Source: CAZKYP01 sp964556885 (lineage in GTDB: Bacteria; Planctomycetota; Phycisphaerae; Sedimentisphaerales; Anaerobacaceae). Taken from it: a stretch of 26,014 nt of DNA. Position numbers and translations under genes: made by a program. Below, piece by piece: positions 15,099-21,895 of the stretch (within the stretch, counting starts at the first letter, position 1; every line of letters begins with the position of its first letter). The notes under the pieces were generated by a model. That model had not been told where the DNA came from. It saw only the letters and a program-made list of their open reading frames with translations, and searched no databases. Where the stretch lies: positions 1-26,014 of the forward strand of contig CAZKYP010000021.1 in the NCBI GenBank assembly GCA_964556885.1, in the 5' to 3' direction.

Positions 15099-15596
15099 TT
15101 ATTTTTCGCTTTGTTTTATTTTATCTCTCAAGCTCGCGGCCAGCTCATAATCTTCGCTCTGGACCGCCGCTTCCAGCCGCTGACGCAGGCTCAGCAGCTC
15201 CATCTGCTTTCTTGTATTCTGCGGCGTCTTGGAAGGCACCTTGCCGCAGTGAGCCAGGTTGCCGTCATGCGCTTTTTCGATGAGCGGCTGAAGTGATTTC
15301 TCAAAAAACTCATAATCGTAAGGGCAGCCCAGCAATCCTTCCTTGCGGAACTGATCGAGAGTAAAGCCGCAGTTCGGGCACGCAAGCTTCTGCTCCGAAG
15401 GATCGGAAAGCTCCTCGTCCGAAGGCTGGACGGCCAGCAGGTTACTGAGCAACTCGTTTATCGGGATATGCGTCTTGACCGCTATATCCTGCTCGGCGGC
15501 GCATTGCTCACAAACGTGCATCTCAATACGAGCGCCGTCGGTTATCTCGGTAAGATGAATAGTCGCATCGTTCTTATGACAAATCTGACACTGCAT
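15099..15596 (-). CDS. mcsA: McsA-like zinc-finger and UVR-domain protein (McsB activator)
   Basis: 165 residues. Zinc-type cysteine pairs are CQIC (3-6), CEQC (29-32) and CPNC (73-76). A fourth block, LGCPYDYEFFE, starts at Cys91 but has Asp where the second Cys of a CxxC would stand, while an extra Cys occurs in LAHCGKVP (Cys117). The C-terminus (about 134-162) is a UVR (UvrB/UvrC) motif, LRQRLEAAVQSEDYELAASL. This matches McsA, which binds and activates McsB; the following gene being mcsB supports the call. It has its own good promoter and inverted repeat upstream. ctsR and clpC, the usual Firmicute partners, are not in the window. Confidence 0.9.
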   Translation of the reverse strand: MQCQICHKNDATIHLTEITDGARIEMHVCEQCAAEQDIAVKTHIPINELLSNLLAVQPSDEELSDPSEQKLACPNCGFTLDQFRKEGLLGCPYDYEFFEKSLQPLIEKAHDGNLAHCGKVPSKTPQNTRKQMELLSLRQRLEAAVQSEDYELAASLRDKIKQSEK

Positions 15597-15680
15597 AATT
15601 ACTTTGAATCTCCGGTTTATACCTGCTTACAAGCCAGCCTCTCTTAAAAATTCACCCCTGGCAAAGCGAAGCTAATCACT

Positions 15681-15720
15681 ACCTGTTATTATATCAGTTA
15701 GATTCAATTTTGCAACAGGT
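15681..15720 (-). promoter_or_regulatory. promoter of mcsAB bracketed by an inverted repeat
   Basis: On the minus strand TTGCAA (15715-15710) and a consensus TATAAT (15693-15688) are 16 bases apart. A perfect 7-base inverted repeat, ACCTGTT (15681-15687) and AACAGGT (15714-15720), flanks the core promoter with a 26-base centre, so bound protein would overlap the -35 and the start point. The predicted leader to the mcsA ATG is about 85 bases. Confidence 0.6.
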
Positions 15721-15857
15721 GCAAAACAACATATCCCTTTAAAATAATCGACCAAATTCCAAACCTGCTGTAAAAAGATTTGATTTGAAATTATTTTAAT
15801 ATTCTATAACTCCTGTGAAGAAAGTTCAACATACAAAAATTACTAAGGATATGGTCT

Positions 15858-15890
15858 AAAAAAAGCGGCGATTTCTATTCAGTTCCGCCG
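15858..15890 (-). terminator. intrinsic terminator after the QueD-family gene
   Basis: On the minus strand CGGCG and CGCCG pair around a 15-base loop that contains the stop codon, followed directly by C and seven T residues (15864-15858). This is a classic Rho-independent layout that closes the coaD-queD transcript before the mcsA promoter. Confidence 0.65.
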
Positions 15891-16246
15891 AATTTCGCCG
15901 AGCAGCCGGGCTCCTCAACAACTCTGATACTTTGAAGCGTTACCCCTTTAGGCAATTTCGCATGAAGTTTTTCATATACATATTTTGCTACGTTTTCGGC
16001 GGTCGGGTTGTTTTGCCTGAAATATTCTACCCTGTCCAGCGCCGTATTATTAAGCTCGGCTATCGCATTATCGAGTATTGCTCTGAGTTTATGAAAATCT
16101 ATCACAACGCCCATATTATTCAGCCCGTCACTGCTGACATCGGCGGTAACCGACCAGTAGTGGTGATGCACTGGTTCTTTCGAGCCGTCCGGCATGGCCA
16201 ACTGATGCGAGGCACGAAAGTGCGTTTCGACGCTAATCGTATACAT
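15875..16246 (-). CDS. queD: 6-pyruvoyl-tetrahydropterin synthase/QueD family protein, Glu-type active site
   Basis: 123 residues, normal for the family, which acts on dihydroneopterin triphosphate. Zinc ligands are His14 (RASHQL), His27 and His29 in VHHHYWSV, where HGH is usual. VVEEPGCSAKFGG is the C-terminal substrate-binding strand. The catalytic Cys four residues before the HxH, as in QueD, is missing and replaced by Lys. Instead Glu24 gives E-x-x-H-x-H, the pattern reported for PTPS-III enzymes that make 6-hydroxymethyl-dihydropterin for folate synthesis. So it may serve folate rather than queuosine; the symbol marks only the family. It follows coaD by 20 bases and ends in a terminator. 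Confidence 0.85.
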   Translation of the reverse strand: MYTISVETHFRASHQLAMPDGSKEPVHHHYWSVTADVSSDGLNNMGVVIDFHKLRAILDNAIAELNNTALDRVEYFRQNNPTAENVAKYVYEKLHAKLPKGVTLQSIRVVEEPGCSAKFGGTE

Positions 16247-16266
16247 AAATGTCCATTAAGTTAGAA

Positions 16267-16764
16267 TCACTTTTTACAGCGTTGTTTTAGGCGCTTCTGT
16301 ACATTTTTAGGAATCAAATTCGTTAAATCCCCGCCCAGCGAGGCGATCTCGCGTATCAGGGTCGAGCTTGTAAAACCATATTGCTCGCTGGTCATAATAA
16401 AGATTGTTTCGATACCTGCCACGGCCCTGTTGGTCATGGCAAGCTGAAACTCGTACTGGACGTCGGTGAGAGACCGCAGGCCGCGGAGAACAACGTCCGC
16501 TTTCCTACCGGTAGCATATTCAACCATCAGGCCGTCGAAACTTTCGACCGAAACACCCGGCATCTTCTCCTTGTCGATAAGCTCGGATATCATCTCCACT
16601 CGTTCTTCAGGACTGAAGAGCTGGTTTTTTACAGGGCTTCGCCCGACCGCGATGATCAGCTCGTCGAACAGCTTCATACCGCGATGTATAACGTCCAGAT
16701 GCCCGTTCGTAATCGGGTCAAAAGACCCCGGAAATATCGCCCTGACATATTTTTTGTTCATCAA
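16267..16764 (-). CDS. coaD: phosphopantetheine adenylyltransferase
   Basis: Transfers AMP from ATP to 4'-phosphopantetheine, the penultimate step of coenzyme A synthesis. The 165-residue product has the nucleotidyltransferase signature GSFDPITNGHLD near the N-terminus, with the catalytic His in NGH. LRGLRSLTDVQYEFQ follows in the middle, and FTSSTLIREIASLGGDL is the ATP-binding C-terminal signature. Length and all motifs are standard. It ends in a basic tail (KRLKQRCKK). It is followed after 20 bases by the QueD-family gene and preceded by an S9 peptidase gene, with an inverted repeat between them. Confidence 0.97.
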   Translation of the reverse strand: MMNKKYVRAIFPGSFDPITNGHLDVIHRGMKLFDELIIAVGRSPVKNQLFSPEERVEMISELIDKEKMPGVSVESFDGLMVEYATGRKADVVLRGLRSLTDVQYEFQLAMTNRAVAGIETIFIMTSEQYGFTSSTLIREIASLGGDLTNLIPKNVQKRLKQRCKK

Positions 16765-16781
16765 AGCACCTTATATAACTG

Positions 16782-16837
16782 GTAATTGGTAATTGGAAAC
16801 TGAATATTGTAATAATTTATCACCAATTATCAATTAC
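16782..16837. repeat. AT-rich inverted repeat at the S9 peptidase-coaD junction
   Basis: GTAATTGGTAATTGG (16782-16796) pairs with 16823-16837 with one mismatch in 15 and a 26-base loop. The right arm encodes the last residues and stop of the S9 peptidase, so the element abuts or forms the gene end. Confidence 0.65.
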
Positions 16838-18935
16838 TATCTTTAAGCCACTTATCGAGCCATGCGAGGACGGTATCGTGCCAGAGGATTGAGTTGGCCG
16901 GCTTCAGGACCCAGTGGCTTTCGTCGGGAAAATAGAGCAGCTTGCTGGGGATGCCCAGCCGCTGTAGTGCGTTAAATGTGCCGAGCCCCTGAGTTTCGGC
17001 GACGCGGAAATCAAGCGCACCGTGGATGACAAGCATCGGGGTTTTCCAGTTTTTTATGAAGTTGACGGGATTTTGTTTTTCGTAACTATCGGGATTATCC
17101 CAGGGCGTTCCGAGATGGTCCCATTCCGGGAACCACAGTTCTTCAGTATCGAAATATGCAAAACGCTCATCGAGGCTGCCATCGTGATTGACCAGGCAGC
17201 GGAATCTATCGGGCCAGTTGCCTTCTATCCAGTTAATCATATACCCGCCGAACGAAGCGCCAAGCGCCCCTACCCTATCGCCGTCCATCCAGGAGTAACG
17301 CTCCAGCGCAGCGGCCAGTCCTTTCTGTAAATCCACAAGTGGTTTGCCGCCCCAGTCGCCCCGAATCGAATCGGCAAACGGCTGTCCGTAACCGGTCGAG
17401 CCGTGGAAATCGACCATCACTGCGGCATAGCCGGCGCCGGCGTATGCCTGCGGATTCCAGCGATAGTGGAACATATTTCCGAACGAGCCCTGCGGGCCGC
17501 CGTGAATCAGAAAAGCCACAGGGTATTTTTTACTTTCATCGAAATCAACCGGCCTGACCACATAGCAATAGACCACCTCATCGTTCCAGCCTCTGAATGT
17601 GAACTGCTCGTATTCGCCCATTCGTGCAGCAGCAATTTTGTCCTTGTTGATATTTGTGATTTGTTGCACGTCGCCGCCATCTGGTTTGACCGAATACAGC
17701 TCCTCCGGCGAACTCAGATTGTTCATAGCATAAATAATCCTGTCACCCGCTATCTGCGGCGAACTGATTGTTCCCTCTTCGACGATGGTTTTAACCTCAC
17801 CAGTTTTCACATCGATAGCAAACAGTGATTCCTGGCCCAGGTTGGTCGCCGTCGCATAAATCGTCCGGCCGTCGGCGGAAAAACAGAACGAGGATGGGCT
17901 GCGGTCCCAGTCTTCGGTCAGAATTCGAAGTTCATCATCCAGCCATGACTTCAGAACGATCCTAAACCGGTCCGATTCATAACCGGGCCGGGTCATGGCA
18001 AGATAAGCCAAAGTTTTTCCATCCGGCGAGAAAACCGGCTGAGTATCCCATGCCTGATTTTGTTCGGTCAGACATTGTGGTTTCTCAGAACCGTCAACGG
18101 GTGACAGGTAAAGATCGAAGTCCGTAGACCACGGTTCCACCCTGCCGACATCACGAGTAGTAAAAACTATACCTCTGCTATCCGGAGTAAAAGTAATCTC
18201 CTCCGGCCCTCCGAACGGCTTGGAGGGCGTGTCGGCATCCATACCCCGCATTACATCAACCGCTTTGCCTCCTGTCGTGGGCATCACGAACAGATGTGAA
18301 CGTCTGCCGTCCGCCCAGGTGTCCCAGTGCCGAACGAATATCTGCTCATAGATTCGTCCGGTTGCCTTGCGCTGTTCGATTTTATCAAGTCTTTGTTTCG
18401 TTTCTTTAGGTGAGTTCGAATCAGGGAACACTTCAATCGTAAACGCAATATACTGTCCGTCAGGACTAACTATAAGATTTCCGACACCGAGAGGTTCATC
18501 GGTAATTTGTTTCGCTTCTCCACCATCGATTCGAATATTCCAAACCTGAGAAGAACCCGAACGACTCGATAAAAAGTAGATAGATTTTCCGTCAGGCGCC
18601 CAGCGAGGATTAGAGTCCCCTTCCCGATGAGACGTCAGGCAGCGAAGCTCCGTACCACTCTTCTCGGTGGAGCGAGCCGCAGCCGGGTCGGTTCCAACCA
18701 GCCATAAGTCGGTTCGTCCCTTGTTCGCTTCAAGGTCGGTTTTCCGCAGCACAAAGACAATCCATCTGCCGTTAGGCGAGACCTGCGGATCCGAGATCCT
18801 ATCCATCGCCAGCATATCATGGACCGAAAACGGATGACTCTCTTCAGACGGGGCTTGTATTTGCACCCGACTGGTCGTACAAGAAAACAATATCACGGAT
18901 GAACATAAAATTAAAAAAAATCGCGTATAAAACAT
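16830..18935 (-). CDS. S9-family prolyl oligopeptidase-like serine peptidase, predicted lipoprotein
   Basis: 701 residues. The N-terminal signal LILCSSVILFSC has a lipobox with Cys19, so it should be lipid-anchored in the envelope. A seven-bladed beta-propeller (about 40-440) has repeated S-P-D/N-G-x-x-I/L-x-F/Y units such as VSPNGRWIVFV and WAPDGKSIYFL. The C-terminal alpha/beta hydrolase has the nucleophile elbow GASFGG with Ser561, Asp642 in GALDFRV and His674 in DESHW. This is the dipeptidyl/acylaminoacyl-peptidase type (S9C-like), which trims short peptides. The final residues DSN lie in an inverted repeat. It sits between the kinase gene and coaD; the spacer to the kinase holds another repeat. 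Confidence 0.92.
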   Translation of the reverse strand: MFYTRFFLILCSSVILFSCTTSRVQIQAPSEESHPFSVHDMLAMDRISDPQVSPNGRWIVFVLRKTDLEANKGRTDLWLVGTDPAAARSTEKSGTELRCLTSHREGDSNPRWAPDGKSIYFLSSRSGSSQVWNIRIDGGEAKQITDEPLGVGNLIVSPDGQYIAFTIEVFPDSNSPKETKQRLDKIEQRKATGRIYEQIFVRHWDTWADGRRSHLFVMPTTGGKAVDVMRGMDADTPSKPFGGPEEITFTPDSRGIVFTTRDVGRVEPWSTDFDLYLSPVDGSEKPQCLTEQNQAWDTQPVFSPDGKTLAYLAMTRPGYESDRFRIVLKSWLDDELRILTEDWDRSPSSFCFSADGRTIYATATNLGQESLFAIDVKTGEVKTIVEEGTISSPQIAGDRIIYAMNNLSSPEELYSVKPDGGDVQQITNINKDKIAAARMGEYEQFTFRGWNDEVVYCYVVRPVDFDESKKYPVAFLIHGGPQGSFGNMFHYRWNPQAYAGAGYAAVMVDFHGSTGYGQPFADSIRGDWGGKPLVDLQKGLAAALERYSWMDGDRVGALGASFGGYMINWIEGNWPDRFRCLVNHDGSLDERFAYFDTEELWFPEWDHLGTPWDNPDSYEKQNPVNFIKNWKTPMLVIHGALDFRVAETQGLGTFNALQRLGIPSKLLYFPDESHWVLKPANSILWHDTVLAWLDKWLKDSN

Positions 18936-18972
18936 TTATAACTCCCTGATCTATTACAAAAAGTTAAAAGTA

Positions 18973-19023
18973 TAAAGTGTCTAAACTTTGGAATTAACTT
19001 TAACCCAACTTTAGTTCACTTTA
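18973..19023. repeat. AT-rich inverted repeat at the kinase-S9 peptidase junction
   Basis: An arm at 18973-18990 (TAAAGTG...) pairs imperfectly, with one gap on each side, with 19006-19023. It shares words with the yidC-mnmE repeat. The right side supplies the last codons and stop of the histidine kinase (GELK). Confidence 0.5.
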
Positions 19024-20698
19024 ACTCACCTTTAGTAAGTGTCACTGGTATATCGAGCCAGAAAGTCGAACCTTCGGTGCGCCCGGGCGGAGGGCTTTCA
19101 AAGCCGACGCTTCCGGCAAGCATGGTGGCCAGCTCTTTACAGATGGCAAGGCCAAGTCCGCTGCCGGGCGATTCGCGGGTTATGGAGCCGTCGACCTGAC
19201 GGAACTTTTCAAATATTTTATCCTGGTCGGCTTTTACGATGCCGCAACCCGTATCGGTCACCACAATTCGCACCATTCTTGCTTCAGGCCCCACGTCCGC
19301 AACTCCGGTTGACGGCAGTCCCATACCGCTTCTGGTACTGGGGAGCATTGCTTCAATTTCAATTCTGCCCCGCGCGGGTGTGAACTTCACCGCGTTACTA
19401 AGAAAATTGTATAGTATCTGTCTAACTTTTCCGACATCCGTTACAAGCACCGGCAAATCGGAATCGAAATTCGACTTTACTTTTATCTTCTTTTTCCTCG
19501 TAATCAGCGAGAACTGAGACAGAAGAGATTCAAGCAAATCGGCCACTGATGTTTGTTCTATATGAAGCTCCATTTTACCGGCCTGAGCTTTCGCCAGGTC
19601 CAGCAGGTCGTTAATCATACCAAGCAGGCTGTTCCCGCTTGCGATAATATTCTCAGCATACCTTTGAGCCTTGTCCTTTTTTAATATAGCTGCCTTGTCT
19701 TTCAACACCTGTGCGAAACCGAGAATCGCATTCAGCGGCGTTCGAAACTCGTGCGACATATTCGCCAGAAATTCGCTTTTTACCTTATTGGCCTTGAACA
19801 GCTCGATGTTTCTTTCGGACAGTTCGGAAATCTTGGCGTCGAGCTGTTTGTTCGCCTGCCGCAGCTTCTCCTGCGTCGCCTGGAGGGTGTCAAGCATGTG
19901 ATTGAATGCCATGGAAAGTTTTTCATACTCGTCTTTCGTGGATATGGAGCTTCTGATTTCAAGATTTCCCTCGGCAACGTTATTTGCCAGCGCCCTTAAC
20001 TGCCTGATCGGTCGAAGGATTAGACGCTGTGTTATCATATAGAAGGCAACGATGGCACCCGTGCCGCCGACCAGCCCGGCAACAATGATCCAAATCCTGT
20101 TCAAAAAAACCGTCCTTGCGAATTCGCTACCGAGGTCCTGTGACTTGATGTACACCGCTCCTATAGGTTTATGCAGCGCCAATGCGCCCGCCGAACCCTG
20201 AGGATTGTGACAGCTTATACAACGATTGTTTGCTCTGAAAACTCGCACATAACTGCTTTCGATATGTCCATCTCCGGGGGACAAGCGCACATCCTCGTCC
20301 CTATCCAGGTCGTTGATCAATTCTCCGATCATATCAGCATCATTTTTGTCCAAACCTGCGAGAGAATTATCCCAGTCATCCGAATACGGGAACCATTGCA
20401 TATCGGGATTATTCACATCAACCGGCATTCCGTTCCTGCCCAGCGACGGAAGTGCCTGAGCGGTATTTTTCATCTGGAAGTGCCTGTCGAGGAGAACCTG
20501 CGACCTTGACCGGCCGGCATCGAGAAGATTTTTTATTAATAACTGCCCCATCCAGATATAAGGTATTGAAAGCGCCAGAACAAGAATAAGCACAACAGCC
20601 GCACCAAACGTAGCCTGCACTTTCTGCGCCAGCGACAAAGGCCAAAAATGTAATATCTTCAACAACCTTTTCCAGATTTTCTTAAAATCAACCTTCAT
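19016..20698 (-). CDS. sensor histidine kinase with periplasmic c-type haem (CxxCH) sensor domain
   Basis: 560 residues. A membrane helix lies at about 29-50. A periplasmic domain of about 150 residues contains CISCH (Cys160, Cys163, His164), a c-type haem attachment motif; its context (RANNRCISCHNPQG) fits the Tll0287/DUF3365-type sensor fold. A second helix at about 202-222 leads into a HAMP domain (about 225-275), a coiled coil, then HisKA with SHEFRTPLNAILGF (His316) and HATPase with N-box NFLSNAVKF, G1 DTGCGI and G2 GSGLGL. A stretch of about 20 residues (452-470) in the ATPase domain is encoded by a short repeat. No receiver domain or adjacent response regulator exists here. It follows the MscS gene by 23 bases, so they are probably co-transcribed. 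Confidence 0.93.
   Translation of the reverse strand: MKVDFKKIWKRLLKILHFWPLSLAQKVQATFGAAVVLILVLALSIPYIWMGQLLIKNLLDAGRSRSQVLLDRHFQMKNTAQALPSLGRNGMPVDVNNPDMQWFPYSDDWDNSLAGLDKNDADMIGELINDLDRDEDVRLSPGDGHIESSYVRVFRANNRCISCHNPQGSAGALALHKPIGAVYIKSQDLGSEFARTVFLNRIWIIVAGLVGGTGAIVAFYMITQRLILRPIRQLRALANNVAEGNLEIRSSISTKDEYEKLSMAFNHMLDTLQATQEKLRQANKQLDAKISELSERNIELFKANKVKSEFLANMSHEFRTPLNAILGFAQVLKDKAAILKKDKAQRYAENIIASGNSLLGMINDLLDLAKAQAGKMELHIEQTSVADLLESLLSQFSLITRKKKIKVKSNFDSDLPVLVTDVGKVRQILYNFLSNAVKFTPARGRIEIEAMLPSTRSGMGLPSTGVADVGPEARMVRIVVTDTGCGIVKADQDKIFEKFRQVDGSITRESPGSGLGLAICKELATMLAGSVGFESPPPGRTEGSTFWLDIPVTLTKGELK
19320..19342. repeat. ACCGCTTCTGGTAC palindrome family, copy 1 (in kinase gene)
   Basis: CCCATACC and GGTACTGGG pair around GCTTCT, with one unpaired base. 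It shares the 14-base core ACCGCTTCTGGTAC with 25270-25283. It is translated as part of the extra segment in the kinase ATPase domain. Confidence 0.6.
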
Positions 20699-20721
20699 AA
20701 TTCATGAAAGTAGATGCAGCC

Positions 20722-21792
20722 TCATGTGTTGTCAAGACCTGTTACACCGGAGGATTTTGCATCTAATAGAGTTCTCAACTTCGGCAGAGCATCGGGATAT
20801 TTATCGCGGATAAAATCGATTAGTTTCTCTCTTACTTCACAACGCAAAGACCACGCGGTCGAGGCGTCCGCCGCACTCATCAGCGCCCTTAGCTCCACCG
20901 TGCGCTCGGTAGTATTCGTGACCTGCAGTACGCATACCTTTTTATCCCAAAGCTCCGAGCCATTCAGGATTTTTTGAAGCTCTTCCCGGACGGCGTCGAT
21001 TGGAACTGTGTAATCAACGTAAATAAACACGGTGCCCAGGATATCCGCAGTGACACGTGTCCAGTTTTGAAACGGCTTTTCGATGAAATAGGTAATCGGA
21101 ACGATAAGTCGTCTCAGGTCCCAAATCCTGACCACAACATAGGTCAAAGTTATCTCTTCGATTCGTCCCCATTCGCTTTCCACAATAACCACATCGTCCA
21201 CGCGAATAGGCTGCGTGAAAGCAATCTGCAAGCCGGCGATAAACGCCCCGATAGTCTTCTGCGCCGCCATGCCGACAACTATTCCGATGATTCCCGCCGA
21301 TGCCAGCATAGTCGTACCGAGCTGCTTGACCTTTGGAAAAGTCATCAACATTGTGGCAAGTGCGATAACACCAACCATCAGAATAACTATTCGCTTGAGG
21401 ACCCTCATCTGTGTATGAATCTTTCGGGCCCTGAGATTATCTTTCACATCAACCTGAAAACGTCCGACCACAAAATCATCCAGAACATACACCGATTTTA
21501 TCAACAGCCACGAAACCGTACCGATCAGGAACAGACTGAGGATATGATTTATGCCCGGCCGAATTGCTTCCGGCATCGCAGCAGGAAAAATCAGGCGGAT
21601 AACAAAGAAAACAACAATCCACAAAACCGGCCGGTAGCAGTGCCTGATTAATGAATCGTCAATATTGTTCCCTGTGCGGCGGACGATTTTTCGTATCAAA
21701 ATGAAAACGAAAAAGTGACCTATCAGACCCAGCAGTATGGGCAAGCCCACCAGCAAGGCCACTGCTCTCCAGTTTTGCAGCAAATCCGACAT
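20722..21792 (-). CDS. MscS-family mechanosensitive ion channel
   Basis: Inner-membrane channel that opens under membrane tension to release solutes during hypo-osmotic shock. The 356-residue product has four or five hydrophobic segments (about 10-35, 52-72, 82-104, 131-152). Next comes the pore helix and beta-domain block LGTTMLASAGIIGIVVGMAA followed by QKTIGAFIAGLQIAF (about 158-192) and PIRVDDVVIV, the MscS signature. The C-terminal cytoplasmic vestibule (about 200-345) is of normal size and has no added domain, unlike the paralogue at 23894-25159. ATG at 21792. The haem-motif kinase follows 23 bases later. aspS lies upstream with an inverted repeat in the spacer. Confidence 0.92.
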   Translation of the reverse strand: MSDLLQNWRAVALLVGLPILLGLIGHFFVFILIRKIVRRTGNNIDDSLIRHCYRPVLWIVVFFVIRLIFPAAMPEAIRPGINHILSLFLIGTVSWLLIKSVYVLDDFVVGRFQVDVKDNLRARKIHTQMRVLKRIVILMVGVIALATMLMTFPKVKQLGTTMLASAGIIGIVVGMAAQKTIGAFIAGLQIAFTQPIRVDDVVIVESEWGRIEEITLTYVVVRIWDLRRLIVPITYFIEKPFQNWTRVTADILGTVFIYVDYTVPIDAVREELQKILNGSELWDKKVCVLQVTNTTERTVELRALMSAADASTAWSLRCEVREKLIDFIRDKYPDALPKLRTLLDAKSSGVTGLDNT

Positions 21793-21829
21793 TTTAACCG
21801 TCCCCCAAAAACAGTTAATAAGTTGATAA

Positions 21830-21873
21830 GTGAATTAGAAAATTAAACTGAATTAACCAATTACCTAATTCAC
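21830..21873. repeat. AT-rich inverted repeat at the aspS-mscS junction
   Basis: GTGAATTAG (21830-21838) and CTAATTCAC (21865-21873) pair perfectly with a 26-base loop, in the 103-base spacer just past the aspS stop. Its loop length equals that at 16782-16837. Confidence 0.55.
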
Positions 21874-21895
21874 AAATTCTCTAAAGTCAAATCAA

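Noticed and set aside
20401..20410. Single ATCGGGA half-sites (also near 20793 and 17085)
   Set aside because: They lack the complementary TCCCGAT arm nearby, so they are chance occurrences rather than members of the palindrome family.
20974..21651. Plus-strand open frame of 225 codons
   Set aside because: Antisense to the MscS gene; His/Asn/Gln-rich composition is typical of a shadow frame.
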